The notes below the pieces were generated by a model. It did not search any database. It had not been told where the DNA came from and saw nothing but the letters and a program-made list of their open reading frames with translations. From the NCBI GenBank assembly GCA_963756185.1, contig CAVWMS010000011.1, forward strand, positions 186,001-250,000: a stretch of DNA of 64,000 nt, written 5' to 3'. This document shows, piece by piece, positions 7,413 to 14,643 of this stretch. Origin of the DNA: DATAXI01 sp963756185. GTDB lineage: Bacteria > Verrucomicrobiota > Verrucomicrobiia > Chthoniobacterales > Chthoniobacteraceae. Both the position numbers and the translations under genes were made by a program. Every line of letters begins with the position of its first letter. Within the stretch, counting starts at the first letter, position 1.

Positions 7413-7934
7413 ATGGCCGAAAATAGAAGCGATTCCGTTTATCACGCTCACATGAAATCCGCTGAGCAATTCGATTATTTCATGCTAGCGATAATTAGTG
7501 CAATCGTAGCCTACCTTGCGCAAAACGTGGTGGTGAGCAGATTTACGTCCCCATCTTATGATGTTTACCTCGCATCTATAACGTGTCTGCTCTTGTCCAT
7601 GTATTTTGGATTCATAAGGATTGAAAAATCAATAACCTGTAAACAGCTTAATGCAAAATATCTCCACTTTGCAGAAAAGAGAGGGAAGCTCATGGTTGCA
7701 CTAAATGAAATGGGAAGTGGTACAATGGTTAATGCAGAAACAGGCGGGGTGTTGACAAAAGAAGGTGCTATCAATGAAATCACATACCTAACGGAAGAAC
7801 TACCAAAAGGGAACGCCGTAATTAATCAGACGCAAGCGGAATCATTGAAATACTACAAACTACGCAACCGATTTTTTCTTTTTGGATTTGTGGGAGTATT
7901 TCTTGCCAAGATAGCAAGCCCATATATCAACTAA
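7413..7934 (+). CDS. Hypothetical membrane protein with two outer helices (element cargo)
   Basis: 173 residues from ATG 7413 (a TTG three codons earlier is also possible). Two hydrophobic helices occur near the N-terminus (FMLAIISAIVAYLA and IYLASITCLLLSMYFGF-like segments, about residues 23-66). A soluble, charged stretch with a conserved-looking KRGKLMVALNEMG region follows, and a last helix (FFLFGFVGVFLAKIA) ends the protein. Topology resembles small membrane effectors, but no family is recognised. The gene is visibly AT-rich compared with the host genes, a sign of foreign origin. A 180-bp gap to the convergent gene at 8114 holds no clear terminator. Confidence 0.7.
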   Translation: MAENRSDSVYHAHMKSAEQFDYFMLAIISAIVAYLAQNVVVSRFTSPSYDVYLASITCLLLSMYFGFIRIEKSITCKQLNAKYLHFAEKRGKLMVALNEMGSGTMVNAETGGVLTKEGAINEITYLTEELPKGNAVINQTQAESLKYYKLRNRFFLFGFVGVFLAKIASPYIN

Positions 7935-8113
7935 GAGCAAAAAACCACGCTCTCAAAAACGGTGTCGTGCCTTTACGCCGTCACCCTGTCATTGCATCGC
8001 CGATGTGACGGGCGCATTCATTCTTTTTGGCAGAACAGATTGCTGCCGATGGTGCCTAGAAATGTTTGCTAAGTGTCCATATTATTGTATTGCCGGGTAG
8101 TCCGCCAGGGGTC

Positions 8114-8758
8114 TTATCCGCGTAGTTGTTTCAAGATTCGTCTATGCCTATAGCTGGCTCGCAACCTTGCAAACCAGCCCTGCTTTTTGACTTCTACACC
8201 TAGCATTGCTCTAAACTCGTCTTTGACACAATCCAGTAGTATGTCTATGGCTTGTTCTAACGCCGTAATTTGTTGGATATGCCTAAGACCCATTTTTTCT
8301 GGCTTCCCTCTTTCTAATCCCACTGACTGAACGGCACGAAATCCCTCTGTGATTCCGTCTAGCTGCTGCATCAATTCCTTTTCGAAGAAAATATCATTGG
8401 AGCGGCAGAAAATACGCAGGTCTGCGAGGGTGTCCATAGCCTTCACAAATGTTTCTAGCGCCCGGTCTTCCTTTTCCGGATTTACAAAATCGTGAATCAT
8501 CAAACCCTGATGCGCGAGTGTGAAAATGTCCCGTGCTGAAAGCAGCTTTCTGTATAGGGTTTCGATAAGCTCTGCTCGTTTCCCATGCAAACGGGTATAG
8601 GCTATTTCCTGCTTCTTTCCTAAAATTTGTAGTGCGCCCGTAATCTTAGCGAGTTGGACGCTATAGCGGAAATGAATCAGTGAAGCCCACAGAAAAGCCA
8701 ACGCGGCCACAAGGGAGCCATACCCGCCGATTGCTTTTATGAAAATGTTCCACGTCAT
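8114..8758 (-). CDS. Single-pass membrane protein with helical cytoplasmic domain (element cargo)
   Basis: 214 residues from ATG 8758 (a TTG at 8845 would add 29 residues with no membrane character). One transmembrane helix lies at about residues 9-27 (YGSLVAALAFLWASLIHF). The remainder is a long, charged, mostly helical domain (ETLYRKLLSARDIFTLAHQ, FVNPEKEDRALETFVKAMD) ending in a basic tail. No family recognised. It is divergent from the Abi-alpha-like gene, sharing about 170 bp of upstream DNA, so joint regulation is possible. The architecture suits a membrane-attached sensor or effector; that is inference. Confidence 0.7.
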   Translation of the reverse strand: MTWNIFIKAIGGYGSLVAALAFLWASLIHFRYSVQLAKITGALQILGKKQEIAYTRLHGKRAELIETLYRKLLSARDIFTLAHQGLMIHDFVNPEKEDRALETFVKAMDTLADLRIFCRSNDIFFEKELMQQLDGITEGFRAVQSVGLERGKPEKMGLRHIQQITALEQAIDILLDCVKDEFRAMLGVEVKKQGWFARLRASYRHRRILKQLRG

Positions 8759-8931
8759 TCCCGGAGAATGGGCGACGGCGAATACCAGAGCAAGCCGGTT
8801 CCGATCTGCGTGGCGGGCGGGAGAGCCAATGCCAGAAGCAGGCAAAAGCCGCTCTACGGGCGTTATGCACCACTAGGGACAGGGTTCGAGCCTCATTGCC
8901 ATCCCCCCGGCCACCGAGTATGCTGCCTCCA

Positions 8932-9771
8932 ATGAGCGACCCTACAAAAGCAGTGGAGGAAACCGCCAAGGCTGCTGCTGAAATCGCAAAGACAGCCGAC
9001 ACAGCCCTAGAGCTTGCGGGCAAGGCGGGTTCGTTCGTGGCAAAGGTGTTTGGGGATACGGCTGCGCAGCTTGGCGGAATGGCAACAGACCAAGTTAAAA
9101 TGTGGCGCTATCAGCGTTTGCTTTCGATCCAGGACAAGGTGAACGAAATTCATAGGCGGCGGGGCATTGAGGGGAAGACGATTCCCGTCTTGTACAAAAT
9201 AGGATTGCCGATGTTAGAGGCTGCGTCTTTGGAGGATGAAGAGACTTTGCAAAGTATGTGGGCCAGACTCATTGCGAATGCGATGGACCCCGCATATTCA
9301 GAGACAATTCATCCTGCATACGCCGAGGTTTTAAAGCAACTCTCTGCCGATGAGGCATTAATAATAGAAACTCTCGCTACTTCTCCGGGCCGAAGCCACG
9401 TCTTTTTTTGCGATGAGCGTACTCTAGGCGAGCGACGCGAACACTTTTCCCGCACGAAACAGCAGTATGCAGATTTCTTTCGAGTATTTCCAGGAATGAA
9501 GCAACCGGAAAGCCGCATGCGGTATTTAGAGAATCTTTTGCGTTTGCAAATTCTTGCCCTTGTTAGTCAAGATGAGCCCGTCAAGGCGGACCTTAACATA
9601 ACGGTTATTGATGGTGGAACATTTGCCGAGCCCCGCCACGAGGAAACCGACTCCAGAAATAGCGTCACTGTTAACATGAAGACAAGAGAGGCTATAAAGC
9701 TCACTGCATTCGGGCGCGCATTTATCGAAGCGTGTCTCGGCGATCCGAGTCAAAAAGGCCGGAACCTTTAA
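8932..9771 (+). CDS. Abi-alpha (DUF4393)-like protein (element cargo)
   Basis: 279 residues. The N-terminal 50 residues form an Ala-rich amphipathic helix (AVEETAKAAAEIAKTADTAL). The centre has the signature I associate with the DUF4393/Abi-alpha family: KIGLPMLEAASLEDEETLQ followed by SMWARLIANAMD at about residues 88-118. Members have been linked to abortive-infection phage resistance; the mechanism is not known to me. ATG 8932 is chosen, with ATG 8920 equally possible; neither has a strong ribosome binding site. It ends 58 bp before the 9-bp repeat array and is convergent with the replication gene. Confidence 0.7.
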   Translation: MSDPTKAVEETAKAAAEIAKTADTALELAGKAGSFVAKVFGDTAAQLGGMATDQVKMWRYQRLLSIQDKVNEIHRRRGIEGKTIPVLYKIGLPMLEAASLEDEETLQSMWARLIANAMDPAYSETIHPAYAEVLKQLSADEALIIETLATSPGRSHVFFCDERTLGERREHFSRTKQQYADFFRVFPGMKQPESRMRYLENLLRLQILALVSQDEPVKADLNITVIDGGTFAEPRHEETDSRNSVTVNMKTREAIKLTAFGRAFIEACLGDPSQKGRNL

Positions 9772-9828
9772 TAATGCCAGGCTGTGAGATTCGACTTTTA
9801 ATCCCCTGCGAATGAATCCGCCAATGTT

Positions 9829-9897
9829 ACGAAATTAACGAATTAAACGAAACAAGACGCGTAGTCCTGCTTAATTCGTTTGGTTCGTTTATTTCGT
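9829..9897. repeat. Inverted array of six 9-bp repeats
   Basis: Left half 9829-9855 reads ACGAAATTA, ACGAATTAA, ACGAAACAA head to tail. Right half 9871-9897 on the opposite strand reads ACGAAATAA, ACGAACCAA, ACGAATTAA. A 15-bp spacer (9856-9870) separates them. All six share ACGAA at positions 1-5 and A at position 9. The array is AT-rich in GC-rich surroundings and overlaps the last codons of the replication gene (stop 9889). It may be an iteron-type origin, an operator, or a two-way terminator between convergent genes; no T-run follows a compact GC stem, so the last is less likely. Confidence 0.85.
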
Positions 9898-12297
9898 ACT
9901 CCCATCGGTTGTGAACCAGCGTTCAACGGGAGCCCCGCCGGTCCCACCTTTCTTCCTCGAAACCACATTTCCAGCCAACCGGAGCGTTTCCAGGGCATCG
10001 TTGATAACCGCGCTGGAAAGATTTTTTTGGAAAAGCGCACTGATCTCAGTCCGCGTCAATCCCTTGTCCCCAGCCGCACCTAGGGCCGTTGCTATCCGGT
10101 CGGCATGAGGATTGCCGGTATTCGAGCCGAATATCCAACGGGCGGACCGCTCGCAGTAGTCCCAAACAGCCATTGCCGCCGCGTGATGCTCTGGCCCGAT
10201 AATAAAAGTCGCATCAAGGAGCGCGAAAAGCGCACTGAGGCGCAAAACCTGAGCCTCTGCCCGCGCTGTGACCGCACCGGACATTCCCGGCTTGCCTTCC
10301 GAAAGCTCAGGGTAAACTTTTGCCCAGAGTTCCCGCGCTTTCTCGTCGCGCCTTATCTCACCTGCATTGATCGCAAATTCAATGGCCTTGCTCAATTTCT
10401 CGATTTGCTCTGAGAAATCCACGGCATCGATCGCTCCACCCTCCGGTAAACATTTGCTTCTCCGAACGGCGGGCCACAAAAAACGATTTGCAAAACCATT
10501 TGCGGCTTCCGTTGCATTGAGCAATCTCCGGGCTTCTTCGCGCGTAATATGTCCGATAATGGAGATGTGCGCGCCGGTCGCCTGCGCCGGAGAGTTTTTT
10601 GTCAGAATGCTTAAAATGTCGCCGTCCCATGCCCTCCTAATTACTGGCGACAGGGTATTTCCCTCCCGTGTCATCACTTTGAGCGTATTTGCGAATTCGC
10701 CTTCAACGATCATCAGACGCTTATCCGCCCCGCCCGGGTCTGTAATTTCGATGATGCCCTCTTTGTTCGCCTTCTCGATTGCATCTCTTACATCCCAAAT
10801 CAGCCCCTCGCCGGTGGATAAGCCGCTCTTCTTTCGCCCGACGATCCAGGCACCACCATCTGGCAGCTTATCGAAAACTTTTTGAATTTGCTTCTCAGCC
10901 GTCCCTTTTCGGCCCTTCGAGGTTAGGCCGACTAACACGGCAAACAGGTTCATATAATGCCTTGCGCCATCGGCCACGATGAACGCGCCTCGTCCAATGA
11001 GATTTCCGAAGCACACGAGGAATTGAATCAGAAGTGCAACCGGGTCCGCTTCCGTGTGTGGTTCGATCAAATGGACAATCTCCCCGGCCAGCCCATAAAA
11101 TGCTGCTTCCGCCATCGGCCTAGGAAAATCAGAGGACTGCGAGTTTTCGACTGGTCGAACACCTGTTTTTCCCTCCCATCCACACTCATTGGCCATTCTG
11201 AGCAGAGTGCGAATGGTAATAGGGTCCCTCCCGACTGGCGTTTGCTTCAAGCTACTCCATAGCTTCCGTGTTTCGTTCTTGCCCTCGTATTTCGCCCCTT
11301 GGCTGCTCCACTCATCGAACAGTGTGTAAGCCTCAGTATCTTGTTGCGGTGCAAAATTATGCTTGAGAGCCATAGCGCAATCGAGCCACTCACCGCGCAC
11401 GCAGTCAGGGTCAATTTTGCTTAGAGCATCTTCCGCGATTGTGAGGGTAACTTCCGGCATCGGAGCTTCGAGAAACTCCAGTGCATCCGCCCCCACATCC
11501 CCAATAGGCTTTGATTCCGTATGGGCGGGCACGGTATCGGAAATATCCGATTGCTCAAAAGGCCGGCCATTCAGCCAATCTGCGATCAAAGGTTGTTCAT
11601 TTTCCCCGCTGTCACTAAAGAGCGTGGGAACAAGCATCGGTTGGACAGCCACTTTAGATTCAGTCGTCAACTTGGTTAATCCGAGCAGGGAGCCTATCGT
11701 CGCAACTGCTTTTGAGTAGAACGAAACCGGAATCTGGTTGGCTTCAACCACGATTCGCATTCGAGGTTTTTCCCGGGTTGAGGATGCCGTGACATACGCG
11801 GCGAAGTTGTATTCCCCCAACGCCGCGTAGAGGCTTCCAGGGTCGTTATAGAAGGGGACTGCCGGGCAGGTGCCATCCTCCTCTACATCAATATCTATGA
11901 AGATCAGGTTGCAGTGTGTGGCTTCAGTGTAGACCCGCTGGCTGGGGGATTTCTTGAAGCAGGCGGGGACAAAGTAAGCAACTCGCTTTTTCTCGTTGCG
12001 CTTTGGCTTGTCGAGAGCCAGGAATGCTTTGCGAGTAATACTGAGAACAGGACAAATGCGGAGCTGCTTCACCACATCTTGAAAGGTCCGGGCGTCACTT
12101 GCCCGCACGGGGCCGGTAACGGTGGAACCTTGGAAGTATCGCGGTGGCATCCCTTGCGCCCCCTCGTTCTTGAACATTGACACCGTAGGACCATCAGCAT
12201 ACCCTGAGTCTGCACTTGAGCTTTGCCCTCCGTTGGTTTTGCCACCAGCGGGGGGTGTTTCTTTTTTGGGCGGACTCTCGTGAGTGGCCGTGTTCAT
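9889..12297 (-). CDS. Primase/DUF3987 replication protein of the element
   Basis: 802 residues. Residues 65-250 resemble the VirE-N/BT4734-like primase region: IFIDIDVEEDG supplies the DxD pair (D135, D137) typical of archaeo-eukaryotic primases. Residues 285-372 match PriCT-2 (ALSKIDPDCVRGEWLDCAMA, then TIRTLLRMANECGW). Residues about 390-780 match DUF3987, with a loose P-loop-like GLTSKGRKGT at 457-466 and a winged-helix-like end. Such proteins replicate plasmids, phages and satellites. The start overlaps the HTH gene stop as TAATG, so the two are translationally coupled. The 9-bp repeat array lies at its 3' end. Confidence 0.88.
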   Translation of the reverse strand: MNTATHESPPKKETPPAGGKTNGGQSSSADSGYADGPTVSMFKNEGAQGMPPRYFQGSTVTGPVRASDARTFQDVVKQLRICPVLSITRKAFLALDKPKRNEKKRVAYFVPACFKKSPSQRVYTEATHCNLIFIDIDVEEDGTCPAVPFYNDPGSLYAALGEYNFAAYVTASSTREKPRMRIVVEANQIPVSFYSKAVATIGSLLGLTKLTTESKVAVQPMLVPTLFSDSGENEQPLIADWLNGRPFEQSDISDTVPAHTESKPIGDVGADALEFLEAPMPEVTLTIAEDALSKIDPDCVRGEWLDCAMALKHNFAPQQDTEAYTLFDEWSSQGAKYEGKNETRKLWSSLKQTPVGRDPITIRTLLRMANECGWEGKTGVRPVENSQSSDFPRPMAEAAFYGLAGEIVHLIEPHTEADPVALLIQFLVCFGNLIGRGAFIVADGARHYMNLFAVLVGLTSKGRKGTAEKQIQKVFDKLPDGGAWIVGRKKSGLSTGEGLIWDVRDAIEKANKEGIIEITDPGGADKRLMIVEGEFANTLKVMTREGNTLSPVIRRAWDGDILSILTKNSPAQATGAHISIIGHITREEARRLLNATEAANGFANRFLWPAVRRSKCLPEGGAIDAVDFSEQIEKLSKAIEFAINAGEIRRDEKARELWAKVYPELSEGKPGMSGAVTARAEAQVLRLSALFALLDATFIIGPEHHAAAMAVWDYCERSARWIFGSNTGNPHADRIATALGAAGDKGLTRTEISALFQKNLSSAVINDALETLRLAGNVVSRKKGGTGGAPVERWFTTDGSTK

Positions 12298-12539
12298 TAT
12301 AGGGCTCCTCCGGCTTGGGCTTCGATTGCCTCAATGTCTGACAGCTTGAACCGGACGGCTCGCTCGCCCAGGTAATAGGGATAGAGAAGTCCGGCCCGAA
12401 CCTTTCGCTTAATGGTTTCGATGGAGACGGCCCACCGCGCGGCCAGTTGTTTGCGAGTTAGGAACCGCTCGCTTTGCGGCTGTTCAACAGTCTTAGATTC
12501 GCGCCCCCTCTTGGCTGGCGCAGCAATGGATATAGGCAT
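12297..12539 (-). CDS. MerR/excisionase-type HTH protein of the element
   Basis: 80 residues. After a basic 28-residue leader comes a helix-turn-helix of the HTH_17 type: FLTRKQLAARWAVSIETIKR followed by KVRAGLLYPYYLGERAVRF and KLSDIEAIEAQ. Proteins of this size next to a tyrosine recombinase often act as recombination directionality factors or as regulators of the replication gene. It is coupled to the primase gene by a 1-bp TAATG overlap and lies 396 bp from the recombinase gene. Confidence 0.85.
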   Translation of the reverse strand: MPISIAAPAKRGRESKTVEQPQSERFLTRKQLAARWAVSIETIKRKVRAGLLYPYYLGERAVRFKLSDIEAIEAQAGGAL

Positions 12540-12935
12540 TTGAATAGGTGGCTGAAGGTTTGGTTTAAGGCATGGCGGAATTGCCTGCCTTGTCCGGGGC
12601 GCGACACCCAGCGTAACGACCCACCATTCGGGAATGCGACACCCGGCTCTTTAACGCATTTGAGAGTCCCTTGCTGAAGGGGTACGACCAGCTTTCGAGA
12701 TGCTTACTTCGTCACCCAGTAATCGTCAAACACTATTTTCCGATGTGACTGCTCTTGCGCCCATTTGTCCGAAAGTGTCCCCTTATGCTTGTTAGTGTGC
12801 ATCTCGGAGAATCCGATTATTTCGCCGCGAATGGAGCCGCGCCCGCGCCATCGCTTGACAACTGACACCCGCCCCCACTAGTCCCCAGCCCCCCTCGTTC
12901 TGCCGCTAATGGATTGTTTGTGTCACCCTCCCCCC
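12540..12935. other. Control region between recombinase and HTH genes
   Basis: 396 bp without a supportable gene. It must hold the promoter for the HTH/primase unit and the 3' end of the recombinase transcript. GCGACACCC occurs twice in direct orientation 35 bp apart (12601-12609, 12636-12644), and a related TGACACCCG occurs near 12865. These could bind the HTH protein; this is not demonstrated. No terminator hairpin is evident. Confidence 0.45.
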
Positions 12936-14282
12936 TCATACCGCCGCCTCCATCGGTGTTACGTTCTCCGGCACGGGCAGCAAACCTCCCATGCCCAGCG
13001 TCACCCGCTCCTTGTGGTCAAGGTAGTGCGCGGCAGTCAGGGCAATATCTGCATGGCGCAATGCCCGTGAAGCCGCATAGATGCCGTATTTCGCGCAGAG
13101 TTGGCTCCCATACTCTTTTCGCATCTCATGCAATGGCTTGGGAGCCTCCACACCTTTCGTTCTCAGCCAAGCCGTTAATGTGCCGAAATGCTTCTCTGCC
13201 CGGTAGTGGGTGTACCGTGACGCCATGCGCGTTTCGCCGTCCGCCTCGATAACAAACTCGCCTTTGGCCTTTGCCCGCCACCCCCGGAACATTGCCACAA
13301 GCTCAGCGTCGAGCGATACGTCCCCGGCTGAGTCCTCCGTCTTGGGAGTGAAGTGTTCTGTTGCCTCGATACGGAGAACACCGTCGTTCCACCGGAAAGC
13401 ATTCCAGCAAAGTTTGTCGATCTCGTTTCGCCGCAAGCCCGCCATCGTTGCCAACAGGAAGATTTTCAGCGGCTCCTGTTCCAGTTCCTTCACGGCATCC
13501 CCGATGATGCTTTCGACGTTCACCGTGCCGTGGTAGCGCATGCTCTGGCGTTCATAGAACGGCACTCCCTCGAAGGGCCATTTCTCCGGTTTCTGGATTG
13601 TCGCATGCCGCAGCAGGTCCGGCGCGAATAAGCTCTTGCTCTGGCGCATGAGGCTGTTGCAGGTAATCTTCGCCCGCCTCTCCTTCACCGGGTTCCCGCC
13701 CGCTTTCTTCACGAATGCGATGCGCCACTTGTTCACCTTTTCGGGGGTGACATCCGCCAACTTAATGCCATCAATCTTCTCAACCCATTTCTTCCGCCCG
13801 CCATTCACGTAATCAAATTTATCCGTGCCGCCTTCAAAGTGGAAAATCTGAGAGAGAATGGTTCGAAAACTTCGGCAGTAATCCTCAAAGGTTTTGGGTC
13901 TGCCAGACCAATGCCCGCGCAGTTCTTCCAAAAACTCGCCCACGGTCACAATAGCCTTTCGCGCCATCTCCGGCTTGAACCGCGTCAACGCCGCCTCCCA
14001 ACCCGCTCCCAAGAGCGTTGTGTGTATTTCCTTCGCCTTCGCCGCCGCCGCCGCCTTGTTGCTCGTGCCCAGGTTGAATGTCTCCCGCCGTCCGCGCCAT
14101 TGAATCTTCACAACCCAATCCGAAAGGAAATGCGTCTGGCCGTCCCGTGTATAGGAGGGCTGAAACACCTTCCCCTGCCAGTAACGAACGTCCCCTTTCG
14201 GGAAACGCCCCGAATTTTGCTTGGACACTTCTTGGACACTTTTTCCGTTCACGTATGCACCAGAATGTTCCGTTATTTTCAT
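12936..14282 (-). CDS. Tyrosine recombinase (integrase) of the element
   Basis: 448 residues with the full catalytic set: Arg in MAGLRRNEIDKL (R284), Lys in TPKTEDS (K314), HEMR (H385, R388), LRH (H410) and the nucleophile in AAHYLD (Y420). Residues 30-95 look like an AP2-type arm-binding domain (WVVKIQWRGRRETFNLGTSN) and 110-240 a SAM-like core-binding domain. It cuts and rejoins the att sites at the tRNA-Thr 3' end. The gene starts 91 bp from the attR repeat and its 5' codons overlap a paired 11-bp repeat that also lies near attL. It is intact, so the element may still excise. Confidence 0.93.
   Translation of the reverse strand: MKITEHSGAYVNGKSVQEVSKQNSGRFPKGDVRYWQGKVFQPSYTRDGQTHFLSDWVVKIQWRGRRETFNLGTSNKAAAAAKAKEIHTTLLGAGWEAALTRFKPEMARKAIVTVGEFLEELRGHWSGRPKTFEDYCRSFRTILSQIFHFEGGTDKFDYVNGGRKKWVEKIDGIKLADVTPEKVNKWRIAFVKKAGGNPVKERRAKITCNSLMRQSKSLFAPDLLRHATIQKPEKWPFEGVPFYERQSMRYHGTVNVESIIGDAVKELEQEPLKIFLLATMAGLRRNEIDKLCWNAFRWNDGVLRIEATEHFTPKTEDSAGDVSLDAELVAMFRGWRAKAKGEFVIEADGETRMASRYTHYRAEKHFGTLTAWLRTKGVEAPKPLHEMRKEYGSQLCAKYGIYAASRALRHADIALTAAHYLDHKERVTLGMGGLLPVPENVTPMEAAV
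14220..14241 (+). repeat. Paired 11-bp repeat near attR (candidate arm-type sites)
   Basis: Two head-to-tail identical copies of CTTGGACACTT, inside codons 14-21 of the recombinase gene. The left end of the element has CTTGGACGTTT plus CTTGGACACTT at 4099-4120 in the same orientation. Presence near both ends but not elsewhere that I could see suggests binding sites for the recombinase arm domain. Confidence 0.55.
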
Positions 14283-14372
14283 CTTTATCTGTTTCTAAGT
14301 TCCTTATTACAAGCGCTGTAACAGGAACACGGGAGAACATAGCAAAACGTAACGGGTCACGGGAAGGACAAA

Positions 14373-14418
14373 ATTCGTAATCAGCAGGTCACGGGTTCGA
14401 ATCCCGTCGTTGGCTCCA
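14373..14418 (+). repeat. attR: 46-bp copy of the tRNA-Thr 3' part
   Basis: Exact copy of 3983-4028. There is no 5' tRNA half before it, so this is the displaced remnant of the host tRNA gene, not a functional tRNA. It marks the right boundary of the inserted element. Confidence 0.92.
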
Positions 14419-14424
14419 TACAAA

Positions 14425-14452
14425 GAGCGAAGAGATCGACGCTCGATTTTTT
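14425..14452 (+). terminator. Rho-independent terminator, probably the original tRNA-Thr terminator
   Basis: GAGCG (14425-14429) pairs with CGCTC (14440-14444) around a 10-base loop, followed by a T6 run at 14447-14452. It starts 7 bp after attR. In the uninterrupted chromosome it would lie right behind tRNA-Thr, so the insertion has moved it 10.4 kb away from its gene. Confidence 0.6.
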
Positions 14453-14643
14453 GTGCTGGGAGCGTGGGGAGCGTTCATTAGCGCGAGGGAGCCCTTCGGG
14501 CTTCGAACATCCCATCCCACAAGGGACATTCTGTCCTAGTGGTTTCCACCCATTGCGACGCCGCCCGCCATCGGGCTATCAGTTGCCTCACCTTCGAAGG
14601 GTTGCCGAAAGGCGTAGAAAATGGCTTCCAGGGAGGAGGGCTC

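Larger units (their letters stand above)
4029..14418. mobile_element. 10.39-kb integrative genetic element in tRNA-Thr
   Basis: Everything between the two 46-bp repeats behaves as one inserted unit of 10,390 bp. It carries, from the right end leftwards on the minus strand, a tyrosine recombinase (12936-14282), a MerR/excisionase-like HTH protein (12297-12539) and a primase/DUF3987 replication protein (9889-12297). Cargo fills the left two-thirds. Gene composition differs from the flanks: codons are less GC-biased and several cargo genes are visibly AT-rich (for example 7413-7934). No capsid, terminase, portal, relaxase or type IV secretion gene is seen, so it is neither a complete prophage nor a self-transmissible ICE. 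A phage satellite or mobilisable island fits best. Confidence 0.9.

Noticed and set aside
9829..9897. Simple rho-independent terminator between convergent genes
   Set aside because: The arms are AT-rich with a long loop, and the threefold 9-bp periodicity in each arm is not explained by termination; kept only as an alternative.
4029..14418. Complete prophage
   Set aside because: No terminase, portal, capsid, tail or lysis gene is recognisable and 10.4 kb is too small; a satellite or island fits better.
14490..14502. AGCCC-TTC-GGGCT hairpin upstream of the GH13 gene as a terminator
   Set aside because: No T-run follows, the stem is only 5 bp, and a better terminator lies just upstream at 14425-14452.
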